A stretch of 60,000 nt of DNA from Liolophura sinensis. Lineage: Eukaryota > Mollusca > Polyplacophora > Chitonida > Chitonidae. Positions within the stretch are counted from its first letter, which is position 1. Every line of letters begins with the position of its first letter. The position numbers were made by a program, and so were the translations under genes. The notes beneath the pieces were generated by a model. It had not been told where the DNA came from. It ran no database searches and worked only from the letters and a program-made list of their open reading frames with translations. Shown in pieces: positions 1 through 12,913 of the stretch. The stretch spans positions 15,055,385-15,115,384 of the forward strand of contig NC_088295.1 in assembly GCF_032854445.1 (NCBI RefSeq), read 5' to 3'.

Positions 1-303
1 GTATGTGATAAATTAATTTGAACACAAATTTTATTAAATTATTTGTTACTGATGATTCAAGTAACAAGTGCTCAATGTGATAAACTTACAAAGGAAATGT
101 CCTGTTGGTAGTGGACCTTAATGTCTTATGTTAGTTTTGAAGTAAATGTCTTAAAATCCTGTGGGTGGTCGTGATTGAACAAAGACAACATCCTGTGGTA
201 AATTAAGGCCTGTCTAAGACACTTGTTAGTAGGCTGGATGATTTGGTGTAAGTGAGGGGTGCAGTGCAGGACTCTGCTGTAGGCCAACATCAGCTAATAC
301 CCT

Positions 304-328
304 CCCCCCCCCACACACACACACACAC
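304..328. repeat. Poly-C / (AC)n microsatellite
   Basis: A run of C residues is followed directly by about eight AC dinucleotides. Confidence 0.9.
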
Positions 329-2322
329 TCCTTCCCTAGGGTGAGGTAATGTTTTATGTATTACATATTGTTTAGAGTGTGCCGAATGTTTGGATGCACC
401 ACAAGGCCTTGGAATCTCTTCCATATGGTCAGAGGTGAGAGAAAGTTGAGGAGAGAATACTCTGGCTACAAGAGCTGCCCCTATCAAAGGCCACGCGCTC
501 ACAGCCACTTCAAGCCTCGGGTGAAATCCAGAAAAACTGAGAGGCGATATGACATAAGCTTGTACCATATATTATTTGACTCGGGATTCCAGCAGACAGA
601 CTACAGCATGTGTTATTTTTTTGCTCTCATTTTGTTTCCCAGCTAAAATAATAAATAGTGGCGAGTGGTTTGAAGGGGGTAGTTTGAAAGCTCCCGGGAA
701 TGTTACATATACATAGGTGTTATGTTTACCAATCCGTCCTCACCTGGAGCCGTTAAGCTGGGGGAAAAAGCTTTCACTTTTTTGTGGCACACTTCCTGTC
801 ATTCAGCTTAACACCAATTGCATGTCTTTTGTTATTGAGCATTCCCTTCGTAATAACAGTCATAGCAGTAAACAGGGAATCAAAAGTGGAATGGTGGAAT
901 TATAAGACTTATACATGCTCATGTCCATGTGGGTATTTAGCTTCACTGTTACGCATGTATAGTATAAACAACACTTCCAGTTACGAATTAAGAGGATTAA
1001 AAACTTCACACATGGTTGCAAGTTTTTGTTATTGATGAGTAATAATTACATCTCTTTTTCTGCTAAGTGGATAATTTTCATTTTTTTTGGTAAAAATATT
1101 TGTGTAATATATATGCAATTGAACACCCTTCATGAAGTTACTCCGTACAAATTTTATTTTGTGTCTGAGTTTAACATTTTCTTAAAAAATACTGATTTTG
1201 TTTTGTTCAAGGTTAATAGCTATGTGAACCTTCTTGAGAAATAACTCTGAGCTCAAATAAATGACCCTATGGGTAAATTATGCAGATTACAGTGTAATGT
1301 TCACTTGCAGTATCTGAAATAAAGCTTTTAACCTTTCACTAATAGGTGTGGCCTTTAAATTATTAGCTGTCAGAAACATCATCAAAACTACAAATCGTAT
1401 CCAAAACAGGAAGTTTGTGCTTGTGTGAATGTGTTTCTTTGCCAAGAAAGCTATGAAAACCTGATTTGATTAAGAAAAAAGAGGTGTTCTTCATGTTTTT
1501 GTACTAATTGTTGATTCACTGTTTCATAATGGCTGTATAGAAATTATGTGTAGGAAGTATAATGTGCGAGCTGGCCCAATATTCCATAGGAAACTGCAGA
1601 ACAAAAACAATAACAGATGATGTGTCGGCAACCTCTATCACAGCTCTACTGCAGATGACATGGAAAATTGATTAATAATGTTTAGTTGAGTACACAATGC
1701 AACAGCACTTGAAAATGTCTGACATTTCGTATTAGCAACAGGATAGCTAATTATGTTTTCACTTTTATCTTCCATTTATTAGATTTGGAAGTATTTGTTA
1801 TTGTTTTTTGTAGTACAAGTATCCTTTGTTCGTTGAGGTTTTGATGAGTATCACATTTCATGCTACCAGAAATGATGTATGGGCATCCCATGTGGTCATA
1901 CACAGCAGCACTGTCTTTTGAACATTGGCGCTCATTGAATTAACCTCATATCTTCGACGGGTGTTATGAATTATGCTGTGCTGACAAATGAATGTATTAT
2001 AACAGACAGAAGGGGTTGCAAACCTTAAATTTGTTTTGTTGTGGAAAGTTAAAAACCAAAGTCTTTCTTACACAGTTGATCTTTGCGAACATTCTCCGAT
2101 ATCAAGATGTGGTGAAAAGTTGAATTGTGGTGACAAAAGATTGCTTCTGGCTGATAGTCCTTGAAGAGTGAGGTCAGTTTGTTAACACAGATGAACATTG
2201 GAGGCAATCTGTGGTGATTGTGTCAGCAGTAATCATCGCTCATGTGATTACTGAGACAGGAATGGTGATAACATTATCCGTACCATACTAATGTATTACC
2301 ATGTTTGTTTTCTTGATTATTC

Positions 2323-2383
2323 ACTTTGGCAGAGTGTCAAAAAATATCACCTAATGTCTACATAATGTTAACTCTGCCAAAGT
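2323..2383. repeat. Short inverted repeat
   Basis: actttggcagagt (2323-2335) is matched by its exact complement actctgccaaagt (2371-2383) across a 35-base loop. It could be the remnant of a small transposon or chance. Confidence 0.5.
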
Positions 2384-5300
2384 TACTTACTACTGAGGTA
2401 ATTGCTTGTCCAAGCATGGATAAAAACTACACTGCATGAAGAGTCATTGACTTCTGAAAATAGTTACCAGAACATTTTGATTTTCTGTTCATACCAGTCC
2501 CATTGGTATCAGTTTTCCTTCTTCACGGTATCAGTTGTCTGATGTGACTGGAACATTTTTCCTAAGGACTGGACCAAATTCCCTCATGTGACCGATTGGA
2601 TTGTTGTAGTTTGTAACAAATTCTTTCAATGCAAAAAGAAAAACAAAACCAACCTCCCCCCCCAAAAAAATAAAACAAAAAACAAACCAGATACTTGTAT
2701 CACATTGTAGCAGTTTGGGACTTGCATATCTACAGGTGGGAGATGCTAAAAAATTTTGCATTATTTCCTTTTTTGTGGTGTTCTTTTCGTCTGCTGGAAT
2801 TAAACATAGAAAGGTTTAAACTTCAGCCAGTAGCCTTGGTTTTTTTCAGTTTTGCTATGCAGATTCTCAAGTTACAAGCCCAAGACATTGGACCTGACAT
2901 TCCTTCCTCTCATCTTGATTGCTCATACTATTTAACAGATATGCTAAAATTTTAATGCTTATTTGGTGAGAGAAATAATCTTGAAATACTTCTGTATGTG
3001 GCTTTAGATGTCATAAAGACTAAACGGAAAGAAATTTTGTCAACAAGACTTTCTAAATGATTATGTATAGTGTTTTTATTCTTATGGCTTCACTTCTCTC
3101 TTAAATCATGATCTCACATCACAAAAAAGGATGTCCTTTTTTGGAACGCTACTCCCAAGTTTTGGTTACCAGTACACTTCAGCAAAGTGGCTGGTAAACT
3201 TTTGCACTAAAGTGGTCACATAACTCTCCGTTAAGTTTTGATCCCAAATCAAATTGTAGGATTGTTTGTGACACTAGGCTAATTAAAGTGAAGCCCAAAT
3301 TATTAAATTTCAGAGCTCAGCATCATCAAGCATGTATATGTGATGTCTGGCCAATCAGGTTATTCTGTGCATTTTATACTCCTTTGTAGGAATTATAACC
3401 TTAATGTAAATATTTTTGCCTTCGCTGTGTCTGGTTCGATGGAGAGAGTTTGTGGAAAGTTTTACGATGGGCGTAGTTTGAGGCTGTCACCAACTCCAGT
3501 GGGGAATTGCCTTTGTCAACTGAAACTTGTTCCTCCACTTAGTAACTTGTGTTTGTTTACACCCATGTCTGTCTTTGGAAAGAATCGCAAAATCCTTGGT
3601 GACAAATCACTAGCAAATGATCTGTATCTTGTTTCAAACATTACGAATCAGGGGCTGAGAGAAAACTGAAGTTTGTAGTGGGCTACTAAGAATGAGGCTC
3701 TAACTGGACTTTGTACAGTTCAGCTATGTTTTTTGTCATATACAAATTTGATATTGCAATTTTAGCGAGAAATAATACACATGACCTAAGTTGCATATAT
3801 GATCAAACTTAATGCTGAAGTAAGTACTACAGGGTTCATCGGCATGTATACAAGTTGTGCAGCAATGGAGGTTATGACGGTTTTATCCCATGTCCTTCTT
3901 GTAGATTTCATTAACAATGGTAAATGTGATGGAAAGGAATGAAAAATAGCCGTGATCAAGTAGAACTGTAATATCACATTCATGCGTATGCCTGTACTGA
4001 TTTTGTCTGATGATGTATGTCTTTTTGTGCTCTTGATGTTTAGATTTGTACCATTGATGTCAGTGAAAAGGTTTTACATTCCATGCAAAGATTGGTTGGT
4101 TATCATAGTAAATAGATTTGCTGTAAATGAAGGTGACAAGGCCATTAGAGTGGTATATCTGTCCTTATCAGATCAGAGCAGCACTTGATGATGAGATGCT
4201 GTAGAGATCAATGTACCAAACAAATAATCAACGTTCAAATGATTGATCCTGAAACTATTGCTCTCTGATAAGTCAGATATTCCTGGCATACTTACGCAAA
4301 GATTTATTGGGTGTTTAGAATTGGTAAACACAGAAACAGGAGGCACTTTGTTATTTCCACTGTCTTCATCTTGAACCTTAGTATAGGCACTGGTATTTTT
4401 GTCACCCATACTTGTATTTCTACTTGGGCCATTCATATTAAAGCTGGATCAGGGTGCCAGTGTGTATATAATATTACAGTTAAGGAACACAAACTCAGTT
4501 CACAGCTGTCCAGGGAGGCCTGTAGATCTCATTAACTGTTAATTTTCCCCAGTCTACAGTGTGACTAAACCATCCCAGGCAAACCTCACTCCCGACTTAC
4601 CACCATATATACAGGATGCTGTCTCAGATAAAAAAAATGTTACTGGGTATAATGCAGATTTATGTGTACAAAGATCGGAATTATTGAATTAGATGATCAA
4701 GTTAGCTTGCGACCTGGTTGTGTAGTAGACTTTTTTCACCACTGTTGGTGTCTGGCTATGCTTTTTTTGTGTTTCTTTCCATGTGCTCTCCATATGTTGC
4801 CTAGATTAGCTGTGGTGAAGGTCTAAAGGTGGTTATGTTCTATAAAGTAGTGACTTGTGTCTAGTTTCATCTAAATATGCTCGTTATGGAATGAGTGTGT
4901 AGATTTCTGCTTGGATAGCCTCAGCTAACAGTTGTTCATGTCCAGGTGATGGTAATTATTGCCTGCACCTTTTTTAACAGTTCTCCCTGCTAGCTCAACA
5001 AGTGTATGGCTTATTGCTCCAGAGCCAAACACCCAACATCTTACCATCATTATGGATAGCTGTATTGGCCAGGAGGAAGCTGGTAACGGGAGAGCTTGTA
5101 ATTAGTTGTTTATTAGACAGTTCTCTCCTACAGTGGGATATACTCAAGATTTTTGTTCTATCTATTTATAACAACATGAGCTGTAGCCTTTTATCTCTGT
5201 AGATTCTAACAGAAGAATTTTTTATTTTGACATTTTTTGGCACCAAATATCAGTCCTGTAATACTCTGGTTCAAAAGGTGACAGGACTCGGTAGTTACAG

Positions 5301-6528
5301 TTGCTGGTGTAACATGATTTAAGCCATGCTGCAGTTTTGATCAGAGATGTTATAAGCTCGTTAGAAATGAATCAATTGTCCAAATAAAATCCAACCATTG
5401 GACCTTGTCAGAAGTTTCAGAAAGAATATTACTGACCTAATGTCTTCTTATCTGCCAAGATGGCTCATGTTGTCAAAGAGATTAAGATAATCTCATAGCT
5501 ATGAATGCCTCAGATAAACACATTTACAATTATAGCTTTGTAATATTGTGACCTTTGTGACCTCTGGTATGTGCCATTTTTGCAGGTGTGTACTGTAAGA
5601 ATGCTGATGTCAAACTTGTTGCTTACTTATGTAGTTGTGAATGTAGAAGCATCTCTGAGCTTCTTACACAAGACAAACATTTCCAGTGTATGTACTGATG
5701 TAAATATGTGTAGACCAAAATTCTTACTATACCAGGGTGGGCTGAGCAGGACGGACAAATGCCAATTGTTTATTTGTCTTCAAATGTGCATTTCTCAATG
5801 GCCACCAGTTGTAGATTCCAGTGTCACAGAATAATGTTATCTTGGGTTGTTAGAGAGCTAAGCTTTTACAGACTGAAGTTGATAATGTAACACAGCATTA
5901 TCCAGGGTTGCTGTGCTGGGTGGTGATATTGTATTGCCTTGGTTTTATCGCCACCCAGCAGTGTGCCGTCTACAGAATGGGGTCTTGTAAGAAGAAAACT
6001 ATGATAGGGCAAACTGGACTTGATGACATACCAGATACTAGGAAGCAGTTGTTGAAAGGACTTGGTCTCTTGAACTTATATGTTGAACAGCTTGGTTTTC
6101 ATCAGAGAGAAAAGGATTTAATATGCCACATGTAATAAACGCAACAGGGAAGCTGACATTAAACATATGTTTTAACAACTAAGTCTTGACTGTAGCTTGT
6201 CACGTACAGATTTTGATCAAATCTGAGGCATGCGGAAAACATGAAACTGTAAAAATATGCAAAAAGATGAATGAAGCTTGCCATGGTAAATGGCAATGGA
6301 GTGGAACGGTTTGCCCTCATGAAGGTTGGTGGTGGCTGGAATTTGGGCTTCCTCAGATTTCCCCAGGCTTTGTATTGGCCATTCATGGGAATCTGGCTCA
6401 CTTCATGTGTACATGTAAATATGGTTTAGACATTCTGTAGAATACAAACCACCCAGTGCAGGGGTACACCTGTGCCAGATTCATTCAGGGCAGTTTGCTT
6501 TATACATGAATATATACAGTATATATGC

Positions 6529-6641
6529 ATTTATTTGTTTATTTATTTGATTGGAGTACTCAAGAATATTTTACTTATATGACTATGGTGGGAGGAACCC
6601 ACGACCATCCGCAGGTTGTTAACAGACCTTCCCACTTACGT
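6529..6641 (+). mobile_element. SINE-like interspersed repeat fragment
   Basis: The fragment starts with ATTTATTTGATTGG, then GTACTCAAGAATATTTTACT, then GGTGGGAGGAACCCACGACC and CCGCAGGTTGTTAACAGACC. This order matches a widespread lophotrochozoan repeat as I remember it, with internal deletion. Related pieces lie at 18586, 34704, 36246, 39100 and 45011 in this window. Confidence 0.55.
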
Positions 6642-7014
6642 ATGTTTAAATTTAGTCCTGCAAGGTATTGTGCGAAGTACATAATGTGCACTAATATGTA
6701 TGTTGTAACCTTCATCAAAAGATTTGAGTGTTGTCAGTTTGGTGTTGAAAACAATGTTATGTTTACTGGTGCTACAATGTTCTGGTCAGCATATGGCTGT
6801 ACTGTTGTTGATGTGGCATAAAACCATATTCAGTCATGGAAAAAAAACCAACTTGCATGAACTAAGCTGATACTAACTCCATTCATCTAAATGTATGTTG
6901 GAAGTGTTGTCTGTGACTCCGTAGTTTATGTTGGCTGGTTTGATGTGCAAATATGAAGTAGGACACAACTTGCAACTACTATACAATGGGCACATGTGTT
7001 TGTACACATGAAAA

Positions 7015-7256
7015 TTTACCACTTTACAGTAGCCCTAGTACATGTATGTTGCAATTTACCACTTTACAGTAGCCCTAGTACATGTATGTTGCAAATTACC
7101 ACTTTACAGTAGCCCTAGTACATGTATGTTGCAAATTACCACTTTACAGTAGCCCTAGTACATGTATGTTGCAATTTACCACTTTACAGTAGCCCTAGTA
7201 CATGTATGTTGCAATTTACCACTTTACAGTAGCCCTAGTACATGTATGTTGCAAAT
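7015..7256. repeat. 40-bp tandem repeat, six copies
   Basis: The unit holds actttacagtagccctagta followed by catgtatgttgca. Copies start at 7021, 7061, 7101, 7141, 7181 and 7221. They are identical except for an A/T alternation in the linker (gcaatttacc versus gcaaattacc). Such near identity implies recent expansion or homogenisation. Confidence 0.97.
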
Positions 7257-10200
7257 TTTTTTTTCAGGGCTCATTTAACAGAAGCTTGAACATGTATCTT
7301 CCAGTTCTTTTTGCAAATAATGATGAATTTATATTCAGACCTTATCATGTTGTATAGGTAGATACCAAAGCACAGCTTAGCATTGCCTATGCTGCATGAA
7401 ATTAAGGACTTGTACTTCTGCTGAAGTTTCTAAATCTGTGGATCTTTTATGATTTATATCACGAGCAACCTGTTGATGTCTAGTTTCAAAGAAACACTAA
7501 AAAGCTTACATTTTTTTGTGTGCATTACCGAATATAAATTGTATAATTTAATAATGTTTTGAAAGTATGCATTATTAATTTATTAGACATGTTTGTACAT
7601 GATTTAGGGGAGACAGGAATTGTGTTTAGCATGGTTAACACAGCCTCCTGTGTGAAGAAAGGCATTTAGAAGATGCCATCTGGAGTGGAGCCATCATTTT
7701 TGAGCCTATCGTTTCATTAAGATGGAGACGGCTTGTTTGTTGTCGGCAATGGTAAACTCAGGGGTATAGTCTGCTAGCTGTCGCCATGGCTTTTCTGGAG
7801 GGTAGTTGGTTTTTTGCTCTAATCATTCTTGTCATTTACATCAAAGGCTTTTCCTGGAGAGGGACAACTGCTAATTCCTAAGATTTTGAATCAAAGAAAT
7901 TTTGCAACTCTCTTGAAGACTGTCACATGGGATCACCACACCTGTCCTATAAATCCTTGCTGTGTATATCAGATGTCTGCGATGACCTGATGATTGTCCA
8001 GGCATTGGACATCTGTTTTAGATTAGCCTGGCTCCTGCACCATCACACTCAGACATGTCATTTCATCTAGAAATTAAATATCTGTTTATTACCCAGATAC
8101 TGTTTCCCTTGTACTTCACCTTGTAGAGCAGTGAGCTAACCCAGAATCTCTTTTCGTGCTGTCCAACATGAGACAGACTGGCTGTCCATGGATGCTATTT
8201 TCCAGAGAACTGTCACTTAAAAAAAAATCGTCTGATATGAACATTGAAATTAAAGTTTTATTGAGTCTACGATATTTTGTTCAGAGGATTGTAATTTGTT
8301 CGGATCTTAATTGTATAAATAGGTCACTGGTATAAATAGATATGGTCTGTTTATTAAGTAGTTTCCCATGCATGTTGCCAACAAGTTCTATTCTAGCCGT
8401 CCAGAATGATTTTTCATGAATAATTGTATGGATAAGCACATTGATCAGAGCAGTTTAAGTGAGCAGGATATGAGAAATTACAATAAGTGTAAAATTTGTT
8501 GAGAATCCTCTAAAAATTGAAACCTGAACAAATTGGAAGTTTTTTAATAATTTACTTTTTTTGGCAGTATAAGAAAACTTAACTAGAACATGAAGAACAT
8601 GCACACATTTGGCTTTAAAAGATTTAATTATTCTAAACAGTGTATAGATTCTCTCTAAACTTTCTTGTCATATTTCTTGAAAATTTGGTTAAATAACAAG
8701 CAGTATGGTATGAAAGCTTTGAAAGCCCTGATGGATGTCAGTCATTCAGTTTTAAGAAATTTCTTCAAAATGATCAAGCCAAGTTACTTGCTCAGTGTTG
8801 ATAAGTGGTTTGTGCCCTGTATCATTTACCAGCCTGCTACTAACATTCATGTACATGTACTGGGCTCCCCTTTCCTTCAGTGTAGTCTCCAGTGATCTGC
8901 AGCATGGACTGAGTCTATTTAATGTCAGCTATCATCAGACTGACCAGAGAGCCACTTAATCAGACTCTCAAGTATCAAACTAATCACTTGTTTGGTCTCC
9001 CCATGATAACCTTGTGGCCTGACTGTCTGTGGTAATGACCCACTCAATCCCCTCCATGGGAAGCTTGACAGACCTTCACCACTCTCTGGCATGTGGTCAG
9101 CTACCTCAGTGTTTACCAGTGGTCTTTTCTTGATGTTCTGATAATGAACTCAAATTCCCACATAAAAATGTTCGTCCAAATTCTTATTTTTTCTGTCATT
9201 TGTAGGTTCCTTCCAAACTAAGCATTTGTTGAATTTCAATACTTAAAACAAGAAATTCATAAATCCCATATTTTTTTAGACTTTAAATGTATATTTCTTA
9301 CAGGTTAAATCTCATTGAATTCCATGTAGCACGCTAAACGTCCTACATCGCATTTATTTTTGGTCGTGTCTTAGGTAGTCTACCCTTTGTGTTGTATTAC
9401 GTCACATCTGCCATCTGCTTTGAGAATCGCTGTTTGACAGTCGCTACTTTTCTACCCTAACTCATTCACTTATGGAAAAGTAAATAAGTCTTGAGTGATG
9501 GGTTATCCAGTAAACTAAAACAATTATTGCATGTTTCAGAGTGGAACATCATGATTTGTTGGCCCTCGACAGCTGATGTACAACTCGCGCCCATGCGCTT
9601 GATTGCTATAAGCCAGCGAAAAAAAGTGAATAAATAAGAAAATGAGAAAAAAATAAGACTTTGTATAAATGTTTGCCAGCATATGCCATTGACAAATGCC
9701 AGAAAGTAACTTACTCCTTACAAGTATGTGTTTATCTTATTGTGAAATAGTTTAAATGTGGCTCTTCATTTTCTTTTGTTACCATAAACATTGTAATATT
9801 TTGCAAACAGGCAGTGAAAGAATATCCCCGCCAAATTGTGGCATAAAAGATTGGCACAATTTTTTTGGCCCAGAAAAAAGCCTCAAATGACTAATTATGC
9901 TTGTAGTTTGAAACCAATGGCATTTTTATCAGAGGAAATGAGCTTAACACATGTCTGTTCTTCTACACTGAGTATCTATTTAATACAACTGTGGGTTTAG
10001 ATGGAAGTCGTTAATGTTAGTGGGTTGATTGAAAGTAACAGGCCTGGCTACAGCTCAAACATCCAGTAATTGTTGTGGGGATGGCAGTCTCTGGGTGGAG
10101 GCTGCAAACAGTATAGGTATTAGGTAAGCTTTATGATACAGACTTAGACTACAGCTGGACTCATCCTGCTGCCAACACTGACACCAACACAGCTGGCCTA

Positions 10201-11924
10201 AATTAATCACACATACTAGCCTATAAATGAGATAATTTGCTTGTCAGGGGTAGCAGTGGTAAGTAAGTCCATCCCTGAGGCCAATCTATTGTTAAGTCAG
10301 AAGAGATGATATACTGCAGAAGCTGGAGTACTGGTGTGTACATACTGAATGATGCGGTCCCAGGCTGACCTCTGACCTCCACAGACCTGGCCTCAGATCT
10401 CTATCAGCCCAGTGCTAAATACCTCTTGTCATTTGTCTTTTTCACATGGATGATTGATAGGTTCACACTTCCTTCTTTGGCAGTATTTATAATTCTCTGC
10501 CAGGCTTTCCAGAGACTTATACCTATATAGTGCATTGGCAGTGTTTACTGGTCTGATGGAAAGCTTAGTATAGGCACTTGTAGGAACTCACTAGAAGTCT
10601 AGAATTTCTTTTATGATACCGTTTCTTAAGTATTTTACTGGTTTGTGTAAAAGTTTCATGGATATACAGGTGTGTATGCTTGTAAAATTTATTAAAATGA
10701 ACATAAAGTCAGCCACTAAAGCTGAATCAATTAATAAAGTAGTATTCCAGAAATGTTCTAAAAATATTTTAAAAATCCTGCACTGCTAATCCACAAAGTA
10801 AATAGCAAACAATCGTCAATACCTTGCCACTCATTTGGTGATGCCATTTTGCCATGTTATAGCTATCTAGAGTGACATCACAGAACCTAGGAGTACCCCC
10901 ATACCATCAGTATTAACAATGTGACAATGAGAAAATACAAACAAAACGCCTGATACCCAACAAAAGAGTATCAGCTGTGTTTCGTGTTCAAAGGGCCGAT
11001 GTTTCTTTTACTTAAGAGCTTGATCAGGGTGATGTTCGCATATATAGTGGCATACTTTATGTTCACTTTAAGGTTTGGGAAAAAAATTGTGAACCTTAGT
11101 GACCATTGTTTGAAGTTAAGCGTAACCTTGCGCTTTATTTCTTTCCAGTTGTTGATTTTCTTGGTTAGTCAGTCCCTCTCCGTACTGGTGGGAAACATAT
11201 ACCTCATTCAAACCTGTCAAATGTACCTTGTCGCTTGGAAAGTTGAACTTAGTCTTATAAAAAATCTTAGCTAGCTTGAGAAGCTTTTGGGGGAGCTATA
11301 CATCATGGCCTTTGCCATGCACTGTCATTGGCTGACATTTTTGACAGAAACAGTTGCACTAGGGACACCCTTTTCATTTAGTACCCCACACATAAACTCA
11401 CATCTCGGAATCCTGGCAGTTGGTGGGCTGTCAGGTTTGAAAAGCAATAAACTGAAAATAGATTCAAGACTTTGCCAAGTTTCTAAAATTAACAAATTCT
11501 TTTTATGACTTCTCACTCTTGTGAGTGGTTTTGTAAGATACAGTTCGTCTACTTGTGGAATAGCAAAGTGAATATAGTGTCTCGTGTTGTTTATAATTGT
11601 TTGGTATTAAATTGCAGTGTTAGAATTTGAATGTCATACTCCATAATTGAACCTTAATGACTAAAGATGATTGAAATATATTGTGGTTGAGAAGAGATCA
11701 TGAGATATTTATGTACTTTTATGATGTAGAATAATTAAAAATAATTATTTATCAGTTGATGATACCTGGCTATGATCTTTAAGAATCTGTGTTCTCCGTC
11801 TGTGTACCTATATTGTAAATGTTTATCTGGCAGAATGGTATTTTAATCATTGCCTATTTTCTGAGGCAGGTATCAATGGTCTTATGTTAGACAATTCTGA
11901 TCTTGTATGACTGCATGGTGTTGA
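7257..11924. other. No gene seen
   Basis: Non-coding AT-rich sequence. ORFs at 8665-8895 and 10984-11274 lack splice or family support. No Gly-X-Y exon was found. Confidence 0.6.
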
Positions 11925-12530
11925 GATCTCTGACATCATGATACAGACATCTCTAGCCTGATGTAGACATATTTGTCCTCATAGTATAGACACGACAAGC
12001 TTCATGATGTACTTGTAGACGAGTCCAACCTCATAATCTAGAATTCTCTGACCTCAAGATATACAGATCTCATGATAAACAGGTCTCTGACCTCATAATA
12101 CAGCCATCTCTAACCTCATGACACAACTATCTCTGACATCAAGATACAACATCAATATGCTCATTATGTGGACATGTCTGACCTCATGATACAGACATCT
12201 CTGACATCGTGATGCAGGCATCTCCAACCTCATTCACTAGACATTTCTGACCCCATTTACTCATCTTTGGCTGTATGATGTACACATCTCTAACCACATG
12301 ATAGGGACATCTCTGACCTCATGATTATGATATAGACATCTATGACATCATTAATGTATACATTTCTGGCAAAGTGGTATAGACATCTGATCTCATTGAT
12401 GTAGACATTTCTGACTTTATTGATGTAGATATCTCGACATCCCTGATCTCATGATACAGACATCTCTGACTTCTTGATATAGACATCTTTAGCACCATTG
12501 ATGTGTCTGTAGCATAGTGATACAGACATG
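11925..12530. repeat. Degenerate ~23-bp minisatellite
   Basis: Roughly 25 diverged units around the phrase gatacagacatctctgacct, all in the same orientation. Some units are stretched or shortened by a few bases. No reading frame stays open through it. Confidence 0.85.
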
Positions 12531-12674
12531 GCAGTCATCAGAAGGCTTATTGAACCATCGGTTTTGTTGACCACGTGGCACAGATGGACAGATCATGGGT
12601 AGAATGTGGTGGTGAAGTGTCTGTCCAGTGCAGACAGAGGTATTGTGTGGGAGATGAAACGGTTAGGTTAAGAA

Positions 12675-12712
12675 GGGCACATGTGAGGGGTGGAGGGGTT
12701 ACACATGTGCCC
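12675..12712. repeat. Hairpin with G-rich loop
   Basis: The perfect 11-bp arms gggcacatgtg and cacatgtgccc enclose a 16-base loop containing GGGG and GGAGGGG. It sits just 3' of the antisense stop codon (12759 on the - strand), inside what would be its 3' UTR. Confidence 0.75.
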
Positions 12713-12758
12713 TCGCTCCCCCTGGCCCCAGACATTCCAGTGAGGGGACAGGCCTTGA

Positions 12759-12913
12759 TTACCCAGCTGTGTGGGGACTCCTAGCATAGTACCTCAGTAC
12801 TTCCTGGTTAACTCCTGATGCAGCTGGGAAACTGTTACTCCAGTTCATGGGGAAGATGTTGGACATCTTCTCCAAACCTCCTATCTGTTGCTCTATAGTC
12901 CATCGAGAGTCAT
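12759..12913 (-). CDS. Antisense gene terminal exon D
   Basis: 155 bp, acceptor gatttttctag, phase 1 to stop (TAA). The split codon makes Asp. It encodes DDSRWTIEQQIGGLEKMSNI, then FPMNWSNSFPAASGVNQE, then VLRYYARSPHTAG. No clear AATAAA is evident just 3' of it (below 12759), so the true end may differ. Confidence 0.55.

Larger units (their letters stand above)
1..6528. other. No supportable gene; upstream flank or intron
   Basis: AT-rich sequence with short random ORFs only; the longest (3340-3669, 109 codons) shows no family features or splice context. It contains the C/AC microsatellite at 304-328 and a small hairpin at 2323-2383. No Gly-X-Y exon was found on either strand, although the collagen gene must have exons before 16072. 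Confidence 0.6.

Noticed and set aside
376-434. Possible + strand exon (CAECLDAPQGLGISSIWSE) between tttag and a good gtgaga donor
   Set aside because: It is open and well bounded on the 3' side, but its end phase (0) does not match collagen exon 1 (phase 1) and it has no family features.
10247-10262. tcag-ggggtagcagtg-gtaagt as a tiny upstream collagen exon
   Set aside because: It would encode only GSS, and there is no means to support it over chance.
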